Shown one piece after another: positions 21,355-33,625 of a stretch of 64,000 nt of DNA. Both the position numbers and the translations under genes were made by a program. Location of the stretch: the NCBI GenBank assembly GCA_905221615.1, contig CAJNDT010005918.1, forward strand, positions 254,501 through 318,500, in the 5' to 3' direction. The notes below the pieces were generated by a model. It saw nothing but the letters and a program-made list of their open reading frames with translations, did not search any database and had not been told where the DNA came from. The DNA is from Symbiodinium sp. CCMP2592. Taxonomy: Eukaryota > Sar > Dinophyceae > Suessiales > Symbiodiniaceae. The number at the start of each line of letters is the position of its first letter. Position 1 is the stretch's first letter.

Positions 21355-23115
21355 CACTAGGGATTGTCGAGGTTGTTTTGTTCTCACGATTTCAATATGG
21401 CTTGGGTATGATTGGCCGATATGGACACATCTAAGGAACACATAACTTTCCAGTGTTCCATGCACATTGCGGGGCGGGGCTGGGGTGCCTGCAGCACTTT
21501 TTCTACTGTGATATCTGATGTCGGTGCATAATGCAGCGACGAAGCGCACTATCTGCATATGGCTGTTGCGTGCTGTTGCTGTGCCCAGCTGGCCGTTAGC
21601 AGAACGTGGCCCGCGCCTGGAACTCAGCATCTGCCCTGGCCCGGGATTTTGCACGTCACACGTGGCTCAGGCCGACGCCCTGATATGATGATGGGCAAGG
21701 GCCGCATGAGCACTTCGTCTCGCACTGGTAATGAGGTTGAGTGCCGACTGATGGCCGATGGCCTTCCTTAATCATCCCAAAGGAGGGCAACCTTCTCAAA
21801 TCTGAGGCAAGGGGGGCTACAAAGGACTTGCACGAGTCGGGGCAGGACACAACGGCACAGCTTTGGAGATGCAAGCGTGCGGTGCAGGAGATGAGAAGGG
21901 TGGCAACGGAAAGAATGGCTATGGCATGAGCAAGGGCGGCTTTTACAAAGGCTTCTGTGCAACCGTACTTTGGATGCTGTTGACGCCGCTTGTGACAAAT
22001 CCAAGCGGGATTCATGCTTCGAGGCTACGACAAGTTCGACAAGCCGGAGCGTCGCTTTACTGCCACGTTTGATCGTGCTTGGCTGTGCTGGGCAGTTGCG
22101 AGTCGGCGTGATCGATAGTTTCATGCTCTGACCATTGCTTTGCCATCAGACCCTAGCAAAAATGTCGCTCTGTGGAGCTTGTGGGAATTGTCGTTTACCA
22201 GTTCAGTCTAGTGAAGACACCAGGCCAACAACGTGTGCGGGTCTGTATCTGAACGTTTAGCAATAGTAAAGGTGGGTGGGAGGCCCCCTCTCGCCCAGGT
22301 GGGAGGGGGAATCCTCCCCTGGAGACACCCCCCAAATACCCCAAAGTCCCTTGTTCAGCATTTTAGAATGCTTTTGTGCGGTGCGTACTTTTTGCCTCGA
22401 CACGTCTCGACACTGCAAGATCGGCACTGGTTTGCGGCAGCAGTTTCAAGGGCAATCGGCAGCATGGCGACTGGCGTGTAGAGTGACTTCAAAGACATTG
22501 CTTGAGCATGCACACGTTACATTTCGGATATTTCGGTTCGGTGAGCCATAGCGAATCTTGGAGTTGAACAGGCAGGTATGTGTGGCGACGTTTGTGGAGC
22601 CGTTTAGGGCTGTGTGGGGTGTATTCGCATCTTCGGGCCTGCACATGCCAACCAGCTTTCTGATTCTTGTGCTGGTGAAATTCGTAACGACTGAATACTG
22701 ATTCAGCAAGAACATGGGTTGCCTGAGCACATCACCGACAATATTTCTCTGACCCAGAAAGCTGGGTGGGCCCGATTTTGCCCATTCTCAGTGCTGCGAT
22801 GCAATAGATTTGTTGGGACTACCCTTTCCCATCCTTTCCCTATTAAGCTTCCCCCAGCTTTTGTGACCTGCTTCTTCAAGTCAATGGTCCGTCCCCTCGG
22901 TTGACAGGCCGTGGCGGACGAGGCATTCAGGGCGAATGCAGGGCATGACAGAGTTGTAATGTGTAGCCGGCACCGAAGCCAAAAGATCCGTGGCTCGGGT
23001 GACTGTGAGGTACGAGGCCCTGGGAGGAGCTGCCGCCCCGGCCTCCACGGGTGGAGGTGTGGTTATCTTGGCGCGACCTTAAAAAAGGAAAACACGAGCC
23101 TGAAAGCCTCTCCAG
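21355..23115. other. No clear gene
   Basis: The most protein-like piece is GYDKFDKPERRFTATFDRAW at about 22018-22077 (+), open to TAG near 22118 but without defined borders. 22270-22350 is rich in GGGAGG/CCCC. Confidence 0.25.
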
Positions 23116-23205
23116 GAAACCTTTGAGGCGAAGGAGCGGCAGAAGAAGGAAGAGCAAGAGCAGCAGACGCGAGTAGCGCGCTCAGACACGTTCTCGGAGC
23201 TCTGA
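23116..23205 (+). CDS. Candidate terminal exon, charged coiled coil
   Basis: Acceptor TCTCCAG|G, then 29 codons rich in Glu, Lys and Gln (ETFEAKERQKKEEQEQQTR) to TGA. A second protein-like start follows at 23246 (MATSAEELEKAIASAKDAEL), possibly the first exon of the next gene. Confidence 0.3.
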   Translation, partial: ETFEAKERQKKEEQEQQTRVARSDTFSEL

Positions 23206-24315
23206 TCTGATCTGATTTTTGCTGTGGGCTGAGACGTCTCTCCGCATGGCCACCTCCGCGGAGGAGCTGGAGAAGGCTATAGCCTCGGCCAAGGACGCCG
23301 AACTCCGAACTCGAAGTCCCGTCGTGTCTTCGTGTTTTTGGTGTCAGAGACTGTCGCTGGCAGGAGCTGGGCCTCACCCTTGAAGCCAGCCTCGGAGAGC
23401 GCGGGCCCCAACCTGCGAGCGCTCTAAGCGCTTGCCCAAGTAACGCTTCTCTTCCTCTTTTCGGTCCATTCTCTTCCGGAAAGGAAGAAGCTTCAGAAGC
23501 TGCAAGGCTGAGTGAGGGACTCAGCCTGTCCTCGCTTGCGCATGCCATCCTCTGCCGGGCCACGCGAGGTATCATCCCAACGACTCCAGGATGCTGGAAC
23601 TGTAGTTAGGTGTTGATGCCATGGGAGGAGTCGCAGAGGGCAGGCGACGTATCGATGTAACACGGTGGCCATAGCCATGGCCTTGAAACCGCAACGCAGG
23701 AAGTGGAAGTTTTTGGAGTCGAGTGCCTCTCACTCTCACATGGCCGTCACAATAGCAAAAAAGCACTCTCTAAATCAGCTCAAGGGACTCTGCTGTTTCG
23801 CCCGAAGATGAACATTTGCAGGTGCTCTCACGTGACAGAGCATTGGGTAAGCCCCTTGAGCTTGCAAATCGCCCGGAGTTTCAATGGCGAAGCAAAAGGG
23901 CTGGCCATATGTGGAGTTCTTCGAGACTTTGAACATCTCTGGTGAAGTGACATGTGTTCCACCGCCGACATATGATTATTAATGCACTGTCTGAATTTTG
24001 GCTCATTATGGCACCAGCTAACTTAACATCATGACTTCATGTCATCCAGTGACCAGTGGAGCCAGTGGGCGCAGCTTCTCCAATGTGAAGTAGTGAAAGT
24101 ATCGCTTGCCGAGTGGCACTTTCGTGTCTGTGTTTGCCACAGCTGTCCAAATCAACCCAACATGTGAAGAAGAACGTGATAAGAACAGATTCACAGGGTT
24201 GAACTTCAGCGTTTCTCATGCCGTCTTTCTCGCCTTCACGTCGACGAAGGCCACCTCAGCCTTGGTTCTGCCATGCCATCTTTCCTGAGAAGCTCATGAG
24301 TGCTTGTGCCCGCAG

Positions 24316-24351
24316 GCCATCGGATTCGCGGCGAAGGAGGCCCTCGCATAG
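24316..24351 (+). CDS. Candidate 36-nt terminal exon
   Basis: GCCCGCAG|GCC, then AIGFAAKEALA and TAG. Too short to be sure of. Confidence 0.2.
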   Translation, partial: AIGFAAKEALA

Positions 24352-24708
24352 GCTACAATAAGAAGAAAAGAAAAGTGGGGTATCGCGGGTCGCCCAAGGT
24401 GCAAGTTGCAGGCGACGAGTTGCAAGTGATAGAACATTTGCAGATAAAGATTGATTCAAGCGTGAGATGCCAACGAAGGTCGCGTTCCGCACGGCGCTTG
24501 GCCCTTACACGGTGAGACCTGTGTGCAGTGTAACCAGATCTACAACCATTCATCTCGGGTTTTTCAGAGGAAGCATTTGCACAGTCTGCTGAGTTGTACA
24601 TAGGCAAGCAAGCTTGCAGACAGCGACAGGCAGGCAGGCTGACTGAGTGACTGACCGACCTGCAGACACGGATGCAGGCCATCAGGCTAGCAGTGGCTAG
24701 CAGGCTAG

Positions 24709-25191
24709 TTGGCAGACAGAGGCGAGTCCAGCTCGAGACTCTGCCAAGTTCACCGGAGTGGACGGAACGATTTTGTCGAGCTTCGACACTTCCAGCGCAG
24801 CGAGACTTCTCATAGGTTTCTAAGCAGAGGCCGACGTCCACCACCTCCTGAGAAGCACCTCGCCGCTCACAGAGGTCACCGGGACAGCCGTTCTCCGCCT
24901 CCAAGGCGCTCAAAGTCGCGCCAAAGGCAAGCCCCGGGTTTGCGTCGGTTACAGGGAGGCTTGCAGAAATTGCGTGGGAAGTCTTCCAGGAGTCGTCGGT
25001 GTTTTCAGTTGTACGGAGTCATACGGAGTCGCATGGTGACAGAATTCTGGCAAGTCATGGCATACCGCAGTCAAGACAGCGCACTGCTGCATGAACAAAG
25101 GATCACGCGTGATCACGCCATGCTCGTAGAATCGGTGCTGCTCCATTTCAGCAGGTCGCCGCAAGGACGGGCAGCCTCTCCGTCCAGGTGA
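24709..25191 (+). CDS. Uncertain ORF with an RS-rich stretch
   Basis: 160 codons; the middle (24830-24930) reads RGHRDSRSPPPRRSKSRQRQ, like arginine/serine-rich splicing-factor tails. The flanks are not convincing and another frame (24666-24817, TRMQAIRLAVASRL) competes over the first part. Confidence 0.2.
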   Translation: MADRGESSSRLCQVHRSGRNDFVELRHFQRSETSHRFLSRGRRPPPPEKHLAAHRGHRDSRSPPPRRSKSRQRQAPGLRRLQGGLQKLRGKSSRSRRCFQLYGVIRSRMVTEFWQVMAYRSQDSALLHEQRITRDHAMLVESVLLHFSRSPQGRAASPSR

Positions 25192-25849
25192 CATGGCCTA
25201 CGTTAGACATTGCCCCATGCAAAGTCGTGAAAAGAGCAGTCCTTCCATGTATTCCTTCAGAGGTCTCGCAGCGAAGATCGAAAGACCCGTCCGGTCATCA
25301 CTCCTGGGCCTCGCCCACAGATTGACAGAGAGTAGTTTTCCGACAGGATCCGACTGACGGTCACCTAATTCAAAGCAAAATGTACATCGTCATTGACACA
25401 GACATGCGCAGCCACCTGCGTGCTCTAAGGGAGATGGCACAAACAACATGATTTCGAGTCCCTCACAGTCAAATCTGTTTATCGCCTTTGACAGGGGCGG
25501 GATCGAGTCTGTGGAGGCCAAGGTGGTGGATGCACGCACTCGACACAGCGGGGCCGGAGGGCCCGGAAAGAGATGCAACGGTCGAGCGATGTCGAGCGGC
25601 TTGAGAGTTCCTGTGAAGCACAGACTGGCAGCTACCTGCAGTCATGAAGATGAGCATGCTACAGCTAGAATAGCTGCTGAGATGCTCCTGAAGTTCGATA
25701 TAGCCATATTGCAACTAGGTAGCAGTCGCAGCTCATCTCCGCTCAATCCGAGGAGCCCACGTTCCAAGCGGAGGCCAGCTGCCCATAGCTGCCCGCTTCA
25801 TCGCCAGCATCTGACGTTTTTTTGCTGTTCCCGACACACCGGGTTGCAG

Positions 25850-26004
25850 GAACCTTCAGCATGCTGTATGCAAATCCCCAGCATGCTGCAAGTTTCCTTT
25901 TGGGCACATCGCTTGAACAAATTCAGAATGAACTTCGGCCGAAACCCAAAGACCATAGAATTCTTCCTCAGGGATGTTGCCCAGATAAAGAAACGACGGG
26001 TTAG
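25850..26004 (+). CDS. Candidate exon, unrecognised
   Basis: Acceptor GGTTGCAG|G, then MLYANPQHAASFLLGTSLEQ and IQNELRPKPKDHR, open to TAG 26002. A longer overlapping frame (25448-26026, 192 codons) lacks this splice context; I favour this one for the shared part. Confidence 0.3.
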
Positions 26005-26475
26005 TTCAGGTCTATTTGGGCCTTGATGCTGCGGCTGCAGGCCCGACTGCTTCTAAATGTTTTGGGTAGGTGGGTACTTGGAATTGTCCTTCCAGCACAG
26101 AGGTGCCAGGTTGCTCCTTGCACCACACAGACAGTGGGGCAGTGGGGTGATTCGGCATGTGACAATGTGGGTGCGGAGCAGGCCGTCAAAGAACGATGTG
26201 CATCCGCAAGAGCCTCAGAAACGACAGCAGAACGACGCACGCTGGGGTGCAGCAGATCAGCGTTACGGCGTTACCTGGCCTTAGCGTACATCTCGCAAAG
26301 GCGGCCCTTGCCGAGTCGACAGAGGCCAAGCACAGGAGGATGCTGACAAAATGGAGGCCAGGGCCGCGCATCCTTGCCATACGCCCCTCCACAACCTGAG
26401 GGTCAATGTTCGCCCATTTGGACTCCTTGTAACTGTCGCTGTATTCGCTGTTCGGTGGAGAGTGGAGCCCTGAAG

Positions 26476-29400
26476 GAAGCTGCCAAGGATGGCATCAAGG
26501 CAGTGCGGGAGATGGCGGCAAAGATGAAGAGGCATTGTGTCATGTCGACAACATCCAATTGAGACATGGAGCGCAAAGCAGCAAAGCGGGGCGGTGGCGA
26601 TCTTCCTTAGGTCCCGCATCTTGACCATGCCTCCATCTTTGTGATCGGGCATGTTGGATCGGAATGTAGCATGGACCAAAGCCGAGTCCTGAGGTGTTCG
26701 CTGTTTCACTCGGGTAGGTCTCGCATCTCGACAACACCGGCTTGAGCCATAAGAGGAAACGTACTTCTGGGAACAAGGACCGGAACAGTCGGCGGTTCCC
26801 GGGACAACGAGCACATTCATGTGTTGACACCACAAGAGGCTGCAAGGAGATGCTCAAATGTCGGAAGGTATGCTGCACACGGGACCACGTAGGAGTGTTC
26901 AGTTGTTTGTATTTTGGGACACTGGCAGTCACTGGAGACCTTTCTTGCATTGGTTCGTGGTTGAAACAGGGTCGGTCGACGAAGCCTCTGAGCTTGAAGA
27001 TTTGCCCCAGTCCATGAAGGTTTGGAGTGCGGGCATAAATCATACTGAGCGGTAAATGGTGCAGGACGATGACGCAGACTTCAGTGTGATCCCGAATGAG
27101 AGCTGGCGAACGTGAATCTTGCTGAAGTCAGGAGCGGACTGCCCTTGGGCCGGCACTAAAGAAACTGGAGGCATCTGCGGACGGGAGCATCTTCGATGCT
27201 TCAAGCTGCACGGCTGCTGCCCCATGCAGGGACAACAGAAGCCAACTTTATCTGTGCAGAAGAGTTTACGGCAAGGCAGCCCAGTACCCAGGCAATATCC
27301 AAGGCTATAGTAGACAAGGCAGCAACCGAATTCATTCGCCTCCGCAGCCACAGAGCTCGGCAAAGGCTTCTGCACACCTACCGCCGCTCATCTAGAACAT
27401 GCGGAGCCCCTCTTTGAGTGATTCGCAGCACGGCATCCACGTCAGGCAGTTGCTGTACCGCTACTGCACCGCAGGCTGCCAGAGTCAGAGTGTCCCGAGA
27501 TGTCCCGAGCAGCCGAGACCTACTGGTAACAGCCATATCTGGTAACAGCCATGTTCCACGGATGTCCATGGTGATGCTTGCAAAGCCAGCATGCCCGCAC
27601 CTGCCAGTGTTGGGAGAGTGTAGGACAGCGCATGCGAAGTTTCAGAACCATTGGAGAAGCGGAGACATGTTCTTGTTCATTTAGATACAGGTAGCTAAGA
27701 GCCGCATGCTGTCTCCGGCATCCATGTAGCAGGTGTCACATCAGCAGATGTGCTGAACCATGCCAGAGCAATGCTAATTAAGCAGATGGCCCACGTTAAA
27801 AATGTTATCATTTTGGTTTGTTTGTAGCTCCTGCGGGCCTTCATGGACACGGAGAGCTACTTGGACGAGGCTTGGGCACATGGATCTGAGAAGCAGAGGC
27901 GGAGAGTGTGAGTCTGTGGGTCTGAACCTTGGAAGTTTGAAGCGAACATGCACACAGTTTCGGGAGGCCAGATGTAATCGAAGTCGATCTGTGCATTTCA
28001 CATTCTCAGACGCCGATTCGTGTAGTCATCCTCCATCTATTCTTCGGTGCCATGCTCCTGTTTCTCACGCACGGCAGCTCTTCTGCTGTTTGATCCTGTT
28101 CGGGGCAGGCCTGGCAGTTGTGCAGGAAGGAGCTTGACGATGTGGAGGACTCTGAGAGCTGACATTTGGGAAGCACGCATGCGTTCGCCTCTGGAAGTAT
28201 TTATAGCCTGGAGGTTATCATGCTCTCGAGAGACATCCTCAATATTCAACAATATCCACCGTCAGGAAGTGGTTGACCTGCGCGACTGTTCCTGCCTCGA
28301 GTTGCTCATGTTATTGGTATGCTCCCGCGTGAGGTAGCACGGTAGCACTGAAGGAACACGAGCCAGTGCCAGCAGAACAGGCAGCTCTACTGAACAAACA
28401 CCGCCAGCCCGGCGAGCATCAGCAGAATAGTTGAGCACATCTAAGAGCGTCCCCTTCAATCGGCCGAACTATTGTCAGATAAAGATTTGGGATATCCCTG
28501 TGCGGAGCGAAGCTCGGAGAACGCTGTGAACATTGCAGTAATCTCGTATGTTGGGTGCGAACCTCCAGACTTCAGGTGAGTCCTCGACACACTTCCGAGA
28601 AGGTCGCGGATATTCCAACACGACCTGTCAAACGTCCAGAGCTCGTTTGCAAGTCGTGAAAATCGCAGGGCGAAGGCCGAGAATCTCCATACTTTCGTAT
28701 GTTGTGCGTATGTCTTGAGTTTGAGGCTCGACATCCTCGGCCCTGAATGCAGCGAGAGCTCTGTGAGCTCTGCACCAAGGGCACCGCTGCAATTTGTTCC
28801 TGTCGGTTTTTTGCGACTACCTTGAGGTAGTCCTCGGAATCTAGACGTCATAGACGGCCTGGACTTGGATAGCATGGCACTGAGGGACCTGGCGGCATGG
28901 GGGAGCATTAAGTTCCGACTGCCCTGCGACGTACCGCATCTGCAGGTGTTCTTCGGGCCCTCGTCAACGCAGAGGACCGCTGTCGCCGCTAAGGTTCGCA
29001 TGTCGGGATTGCGCGGAAATCCAAACAAAGTGAAGGAAAAGCTACCCAGAAAGCAACGGCGAGCCAATTCATCTTTCAGGGCATTGAACAACTGCACTGC
29101 TGAACCAGGGATCCGGCTAGGTTTTGCATTCACAATGCTCTCCTGTAATCATGCTGAGCCATGGTGGTCCATCCTCCCTTTTTTCTGCTCGCAGGACTCA
29201 GAAAACTCAGAGGCGGGCGAGCTGCTGTAGTCTAAAGCCGCTTCCGACACCGACTGACAGAGACCTGGGAGATCTTGCATCTTGCATTGTTGCATTGCAT
29301 GGAACAGCTTCCACAATCGAAAGGCTATCTGTGTTTCAGACACGACTTACCTTACATGGAAGCTCGTCGACAGTCGCCCTCCCTGCTGGTTTTCGCAACC

Positions 29401-30284
29401 CATCGACAAGGATGCTCCGTGCCCTTAGCCTCAATTCTCGCTTGCATTGCGTACATGCCCAAATTCCGAAGTGTTTCCGGAATATGCCACAGCTGAAACA
29501 GGCTTCTATGCGTGGAGTCTATTGACCTGATTTCGTCGGAAATCCGAGATTTCCTGTCGTCAAGCTCCTTCGAAGCTTAACCCTAGCCTATCACTATTCT
29601 GAAAGAGTGAAGTCTGTTCAGCCATGCTCCCAGTTAGGCACGCCAGATAGCCTCCTGATAGTATAAAGCTGGATGATCCTGTGAAAGATTGCAGCCCGAG
29701 CTTGTTGGAAGATGTTGGAGGAGCTTACAGAGCCGCTAAATCCACATACAAAAAACTGGGGCTACTTGTAAGTTCTCTGCGGAAGTCAAAGACACGTCGG
29801 TCCGGAGGCTGGTGGCCTCTCTGCACTGCTTGCGAACACCGTCTACATCGACGGGTGCGCATTGTTAGCACTGAAGTCAGGCTGTGGCAGGCCGGCCCTG
29901 TGTGTTAGGTACAGAGATGATGCGTGCAGCGACAGCGACAGCACGGTCCCATCTGAAGAGGCACACGAGCCAGCAATCTCAACATGTGCTGCTTCGCGAC
30001 AGACCCCGTTCGGTGCCGATGCCAGGACACTGCTCTGCTTCCGCCAACAGCGGTAGCACCCAGCAGGGTCGCCGGCTTTGTCTTGCGGATTCCTGTGGGA
30101 ACTACATTGGGCTTGACATCTTCTGCACTCGGCACATAGCATCTCTCAGGTTCAGATGGACTCTATCCGGCAGCAGCAGCTGCAACCTAGCCTTTCCAGC
30201 GTGGATTGGCCAGAGTACCTTCGCATGCAGAGCTGCCCGCTGCTACATCCGTCGTATCTTCGGTCCGACACAGAATCGCCATAG
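26476..30284 (+). CDS. Series of exon candidates, one or more unrecognised genes
   Basis: AG|G-bounded pieces on the + strand are 26476-26531 (DGIKAVREMAAKMK, donor GC), about 27190-27400 (AISKAIVDKAATEFIRLRSH), 27828-27907 (LLRAFMDTESYLDEAWAHGS, donor GTGAGT), 28109-28162 (WQLCRKELDDVEDSES, TGA), 28266-28316 (EVVDLRDCSCLELLMLL, donor GTATGC), 29195-29230 (DSENSEAGELL, TAG), 29651-29767 (SLLEDVGGAYRAAKSTYKKL, donor GTAAGT) and 30150-30284 (SSVDWPEYLRMQSCPLL, TAG). The three stops mean they cannot all be one transcript as drawn; some ends may be intron read-through. No family recognised. Confidence 0.3.
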
Positions 30285-31334
30285 CCCAGGCTGATCCTAG
30301 GCTTGTACTGGTCTGAGAGTCTTTTTTCAAGGAACTCGGCCCTCCAGTCTCGCATCATCCGCTTTGCATGATCACTGTGGCTGGAAATAGCCGCTACGTA
30401 GTCAGCATAATATCTCCAGAGGTGCCTGTGAATAGGGATGATCGCCAGCGTCGTTCGTTCGCAGAGAAAATGTTGGTGTGTCTCTGCGGTGTAAGGCTCG
30501 TTCAGAGCCATCGCAGTTCTGCCTGCAGTGGGTATAGTGCAGGGGCCGGAGACTCAGTATGCTTTTGTCCGAGCTCTTGAGGAGACAGTTGTTCTCTAGA
30601 GTTGCGAAGTAGGCACTTGAACGCAGGCGATGTCGGTTGAATCGCCGGCATCTAGCACCTCACGGGATCGGCCGCAACCCCAGCACAACGAGAACATCGA
30701 ACTCTGGAGTGGTGCATCGCCCAAACGAAGCCCGACCACAAATCAGACTCTGCATCGAAGACGAGCATTGCAAATATTTCTGATGAGAGGAGGTTCGGCC
30801 TCGGCCCGACAAATGCTGTGAAGTCCATAGGCAACCACGGAAGCGCAGGATTGTGTCCGTCGTGGCTGGTATCGGCTGGTTGTACTGTAGTGCCTACTTA
30901 GGGGAGGTGGCTGTAGCTGAGTAATTAATGAGGTGCACTGCCACCTCAACTAATTCGGAGGGTGTGTGGGAATTGTTGAACCAAAAGGATTTCATGACTG
31001 TCAGTCTTCGGTCTGAGTCTGCTATGCAAGGCAAACGTGCTGTCACTGCTGCAATGCCCCGCGGTGTGTGTGTGTGTGTGTGTGTCTGTGTCTGTGTCTG
31101 TGTGTGTGTGTGTGTGTGGCTGGCTCTGTGTGTGTGTGTCATCCCTGAAACTAAGGGCTAGATTCTATTGAATGTACTATGGTTGCAGGAGGGGGCATGG
31201 CGCTCTTACTCCTAGCCATGCTAACAAAGCTGTGGAGTCTGAGTGGATGGAGTCACTGACGAGTGACTCTGTACCTTCAGGGTTGCACCTGGATCCATTG
31301 ATTGGATAGCTGGTGGACTCAACGTCTTTGCTTG
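30285..31334. other. No gene; GT microsatellite at 31064-31140
   Basis: Left flank of the copia insertion. The (GT)n tract contains GTCTGT interruptions. Confidence 0.5.
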
Positions 31335-31353
31335 CAGTCATGTTTCATGCAGT

Positions 31354-31451
31354 AGTTCATTTGTTTAGGGGTTCCGAGACACACTCATGTACATGTGATC
31401 GCTCGCTTGACAGCCGGCTTGAGCACAGCAAAAGGCCGTTTCTTTTGATTC
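31354..31451 (+). repeat. 5' terminal direct repeat (very short LTR)
   Basis: Starts AGTTCATTTGTTTAGGGG and ends CCGTTTCTTTTGATTC. One mismatch to the 3' copy (GAGCACAG here, GAACACAG there). It abuts the primer-binding site exactly, which supports calling it an LTR despite the tiny size. Confidence 0.75.
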
Positions 31452-31463
31452 TGGTAGCGGAGC
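31452..31463 (+). promoter_or_regulatory. Primer-binding site, initiator-tRNA-Met type
   Basis: TGGTAGCGGAGC begins at the base after the 5' repeat. TGGTA-type sites complementary to the 3' end of initiator tRNA-Met (ending UACCA) are standard in copia elements. Confidence 0.65.
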
Positions 31464-31464
31464 T

Positions 31465-32760
31465 TTGCTCCTGCTTCCGGGCTACGTGCGCGCCATTGCG
31501 CTTGCGCTGCTGGAGGCGGCGCGTCCCGGCACGGCCGGCGACCACACGACAACGACGAGCACCACGACGTTTTCCCTTCGGAGAACACTGAATTGGCTGG
31601 CAGCTCTTTCGCTGCTGGTTGCCTGGCTTTCACCAAATAAGAGCGCGGAACCCCTTTTCGGCCGGGGCTACAACGACCTCGGCGACTTCCCTTCGGCAGC
31701 GGCTCCAGCCCGAGCTCTACGCAGCGATCCTCCGGAAGGCCTTTGGCACGGATCCGAACGAGCCCTACTACACGAGTGGCAGAGATCTCTTGCAGCCTTC
31801 TTCGGCGTGATGGCTGCTCCCTCAGGCAGCACTGGTGGAGTGCCGTTGGAAGAATGGAGAAAGGATATGCCTCCAGGCTGGAAGCCTGGGATCGAGTCGT
31901 ACCCTTTGAAGCTGTACTGCTCGAAGCTCAAGCTTTGGTACCGTTGTGCTGAGGCTCCGGACGAGATGATAGGACCTTTGGTGGCAGGTCGCTTGGCCGG
32001 CGCTGCCCAGCGCATAGCACTCGAGCTGAAGCTTGTGCGCCCGGACGGCCAGTACGATGTGGGTGACGCTGCTTTGGTTCGACTCTCTGTCGACCAGGTC
32101 ATCGACCCGGCCGACGGGGTGACGATCTTGCAGCACGCGATCCCCTCTGGCGTCCAGGCCCTTTGCAATGCTCTTCGGGAGGCCTTTGGAGAATCCGACG
32201 ATGCTCAGGTGACAAAGGCCCTCGAGAGCTACTTCGAGTACAAGTGGCCACCTTCCATGGGTCTCCAGGAGTTCTCAGCAGAATGGGAAATGAGGTTCGA
32301 GGATGCCAAGACCCGAGCAGGCCTCGAGATGAACAATGTGGCGAAAACCTACATGTGGATGAAGCAAGCCTGTTTGCCCCAAAAGCACCAGGACGACCTC
32401 AAGTTCCAGGTCCACGGGGACCTCAGCCGGTTCAATGACATCAGGCAGCTGGCTTTGAGGCTGGCTCACCGTGTCGACAAGTCGGCCGGTGGGGACATCT
32501 TCTACGAGGAACCGGCGGGCATGGAGGAGCTCTCTGAGGTCTGGCCGGATGAGACTTACTGGTCCGATGGCTGGTGGAGTGACGATTCCTGGCAGTTCGT
32601 CGACGAGCCCTATGGAGAAGGCGTGTGGTACGAGGACGAGACCTACTACGAGGACTATGAGTACGAGGAGCAGGACTGGACGGGGCACGCCGACGCCGAG
32701 CCAGGACATCAAGGTGGTGATGAAGTTCACTGGGACCAGAGCGAGGGCATCTATAGGCAG
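31465..32760 (+). CDS. gag: Copia Gag, N-terminal and capsid region
   Basis: Open from just after the primer-binding site. The capsid-like part (about 31840-32500) includes PLEEWRKDMPPGWKPGI, LKLWYRCAEAPDE, LESYFEYKWPPSMGLQEFSA and LRLAHRVDKSAGG, the helix-rich pattern expected of retrotransposon Gag. A strongly acidic Tyr/Trp/Asp/Glu tract follows (32530-32690). The frame runs on to 32963, but after about 32757 the true continuation is in another frame (zinc knuckle). The start is uncertain: no ATG opens it cleanly (31465 is CTG) and the first ATG in frame is at 31810. Gag would form the virus-like particle around element RNA. Confidence 0.7.
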
Positions 32761-33185
32761 GAGGCCATCGTCCTGGCGGTGGCAAGGGCAAGTCAAAGAG
32801 CAGTGGACCTTTCGGCACGGGCTGCTTCATCTCTGGCTCGAGATGGCATTTGGCTGCCGATTGCCCAGTCAAGGGCAAAGCAGGCGGCAAGGGCAAAGGC
32901 TGGTCTGGTGGCAAAGGAAAGCGAAGCTTCGGTGGCAAGGGCAAGTCCAAAGGAAAGATGAAAGGCAAAGGAAAGGGCTTCAAGGGGTCCAAGGGCTACG
33001 GCAAGCCTCGCTACTACGCTGACTCGGATCGAGGTGAGAACCAGCTGCGCCACGCCCGAGAAGGACTCCACCTTGGAATGGGCGACTCTCCGCCAAAGAA
33101 GACTGAGACTCAGTACTTCAACATCAGCAAGGAACCTGAGCTTCCCAAGAACTACTTTGATGACATCTGCGGTTGGACAAGGTGA
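32757..33185 (+). pseudogene. gag: Copia Gag C-terminus with altered zinc knuckle
   Basis: One frame over from the Gag body. Reads GGGKGKSKSSGPFGTG, then C-F-I-S-G-S-R-W-H-L-A-A-D-C, a CX2CX4HX4C knuckle whose second Cys codon is TCT (Ser) instead of TGT. A Lys/Gly-rich basic tail (GGKGKSKGKMKGKGKG) follows, then YFNISKEPELPKNYFDDI and a stop. The knuckle normally binds element RNA; Ser in place of a zinc ligand would impair it. Confidence 0.65.
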
Positions 33186-33239
33186 AGTCGCAGCCCGCCA
33201 AAGAGATGCCCGTGGAGGATGCAGCGGAGTCCTCGTGAG

Positions 33240-33623
33240 GAAAGTCTGTGCTCGACGGCTTTCCTCCTGAGCAGAGGTCTTCTCATCGAGCGGTAGCATG
33301 TAGTGGCGGCTGTCGGTGTAGAGGAGGCGAAGGAGGTTGTACTTGTCGTTGTTCCCGCTGCTAGATTCATTCGGCACGATGAGCAATCCGTCCTTGTTGG
33401 TGAACCAATTGGCCGCAATGATCGCCCCCATGTTCACCAGCGCTGGGTTGCCCACCAAAGCAGGACAGCAACTTGCTTCGACTCCGACAACATCTGCCAC
33501 ATAGCTGGCCTTCGAAAGTCCTTGGAGCATTGGCAAGCCAATCTTCACCTCTCCCAACGTGGTGTCAGCCGAGCCGCTGATGCCAGTCACTTCCGATTTC
33601 TTCTCGGACCACTCAGCAGACAC
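33240..33623 (-). pseudogene. Inverted retropepsin-like segment of the copia protease
   Basis: The only protease-like sequence is on the opposite strand. Reading minus from 33623: EVTGISGSADTTLGEVKIG, SYVADVVGVEASCCPALVGN, PALVNMGAIIAANWF, KDGLLIVP, DSRHYMLPLDE. The 'CPALVGNPALVNMGA' block matches the C-terminal half of element aspartic proteases (hydrophobic-hydrophobic-G before the second loop). The catalytic D-T/S-G is not seen in the inverted piece or on the + strand near the break. The surrounding Gag and downstream domains are on + in normal order, so a local inversion of ~0.4 kb (or an assembly inversion) is the simplest reading. Confidence 0.6.
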
Positions 33624-33625
33624 CT

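Noticed and set aside
25448..26026. 192-codon + strand ORF
   Set aside because: No motif, and its second half is better explained by the AG|G-bordered exon at 25850 in another frame. Kept only as a possibility.
24316..30284. A single continuous host gene through all exon candidates from 24 to 30 kb
   Set aside because: Several candidates end in stops or have incompatible phases, so they cannot all be joined.
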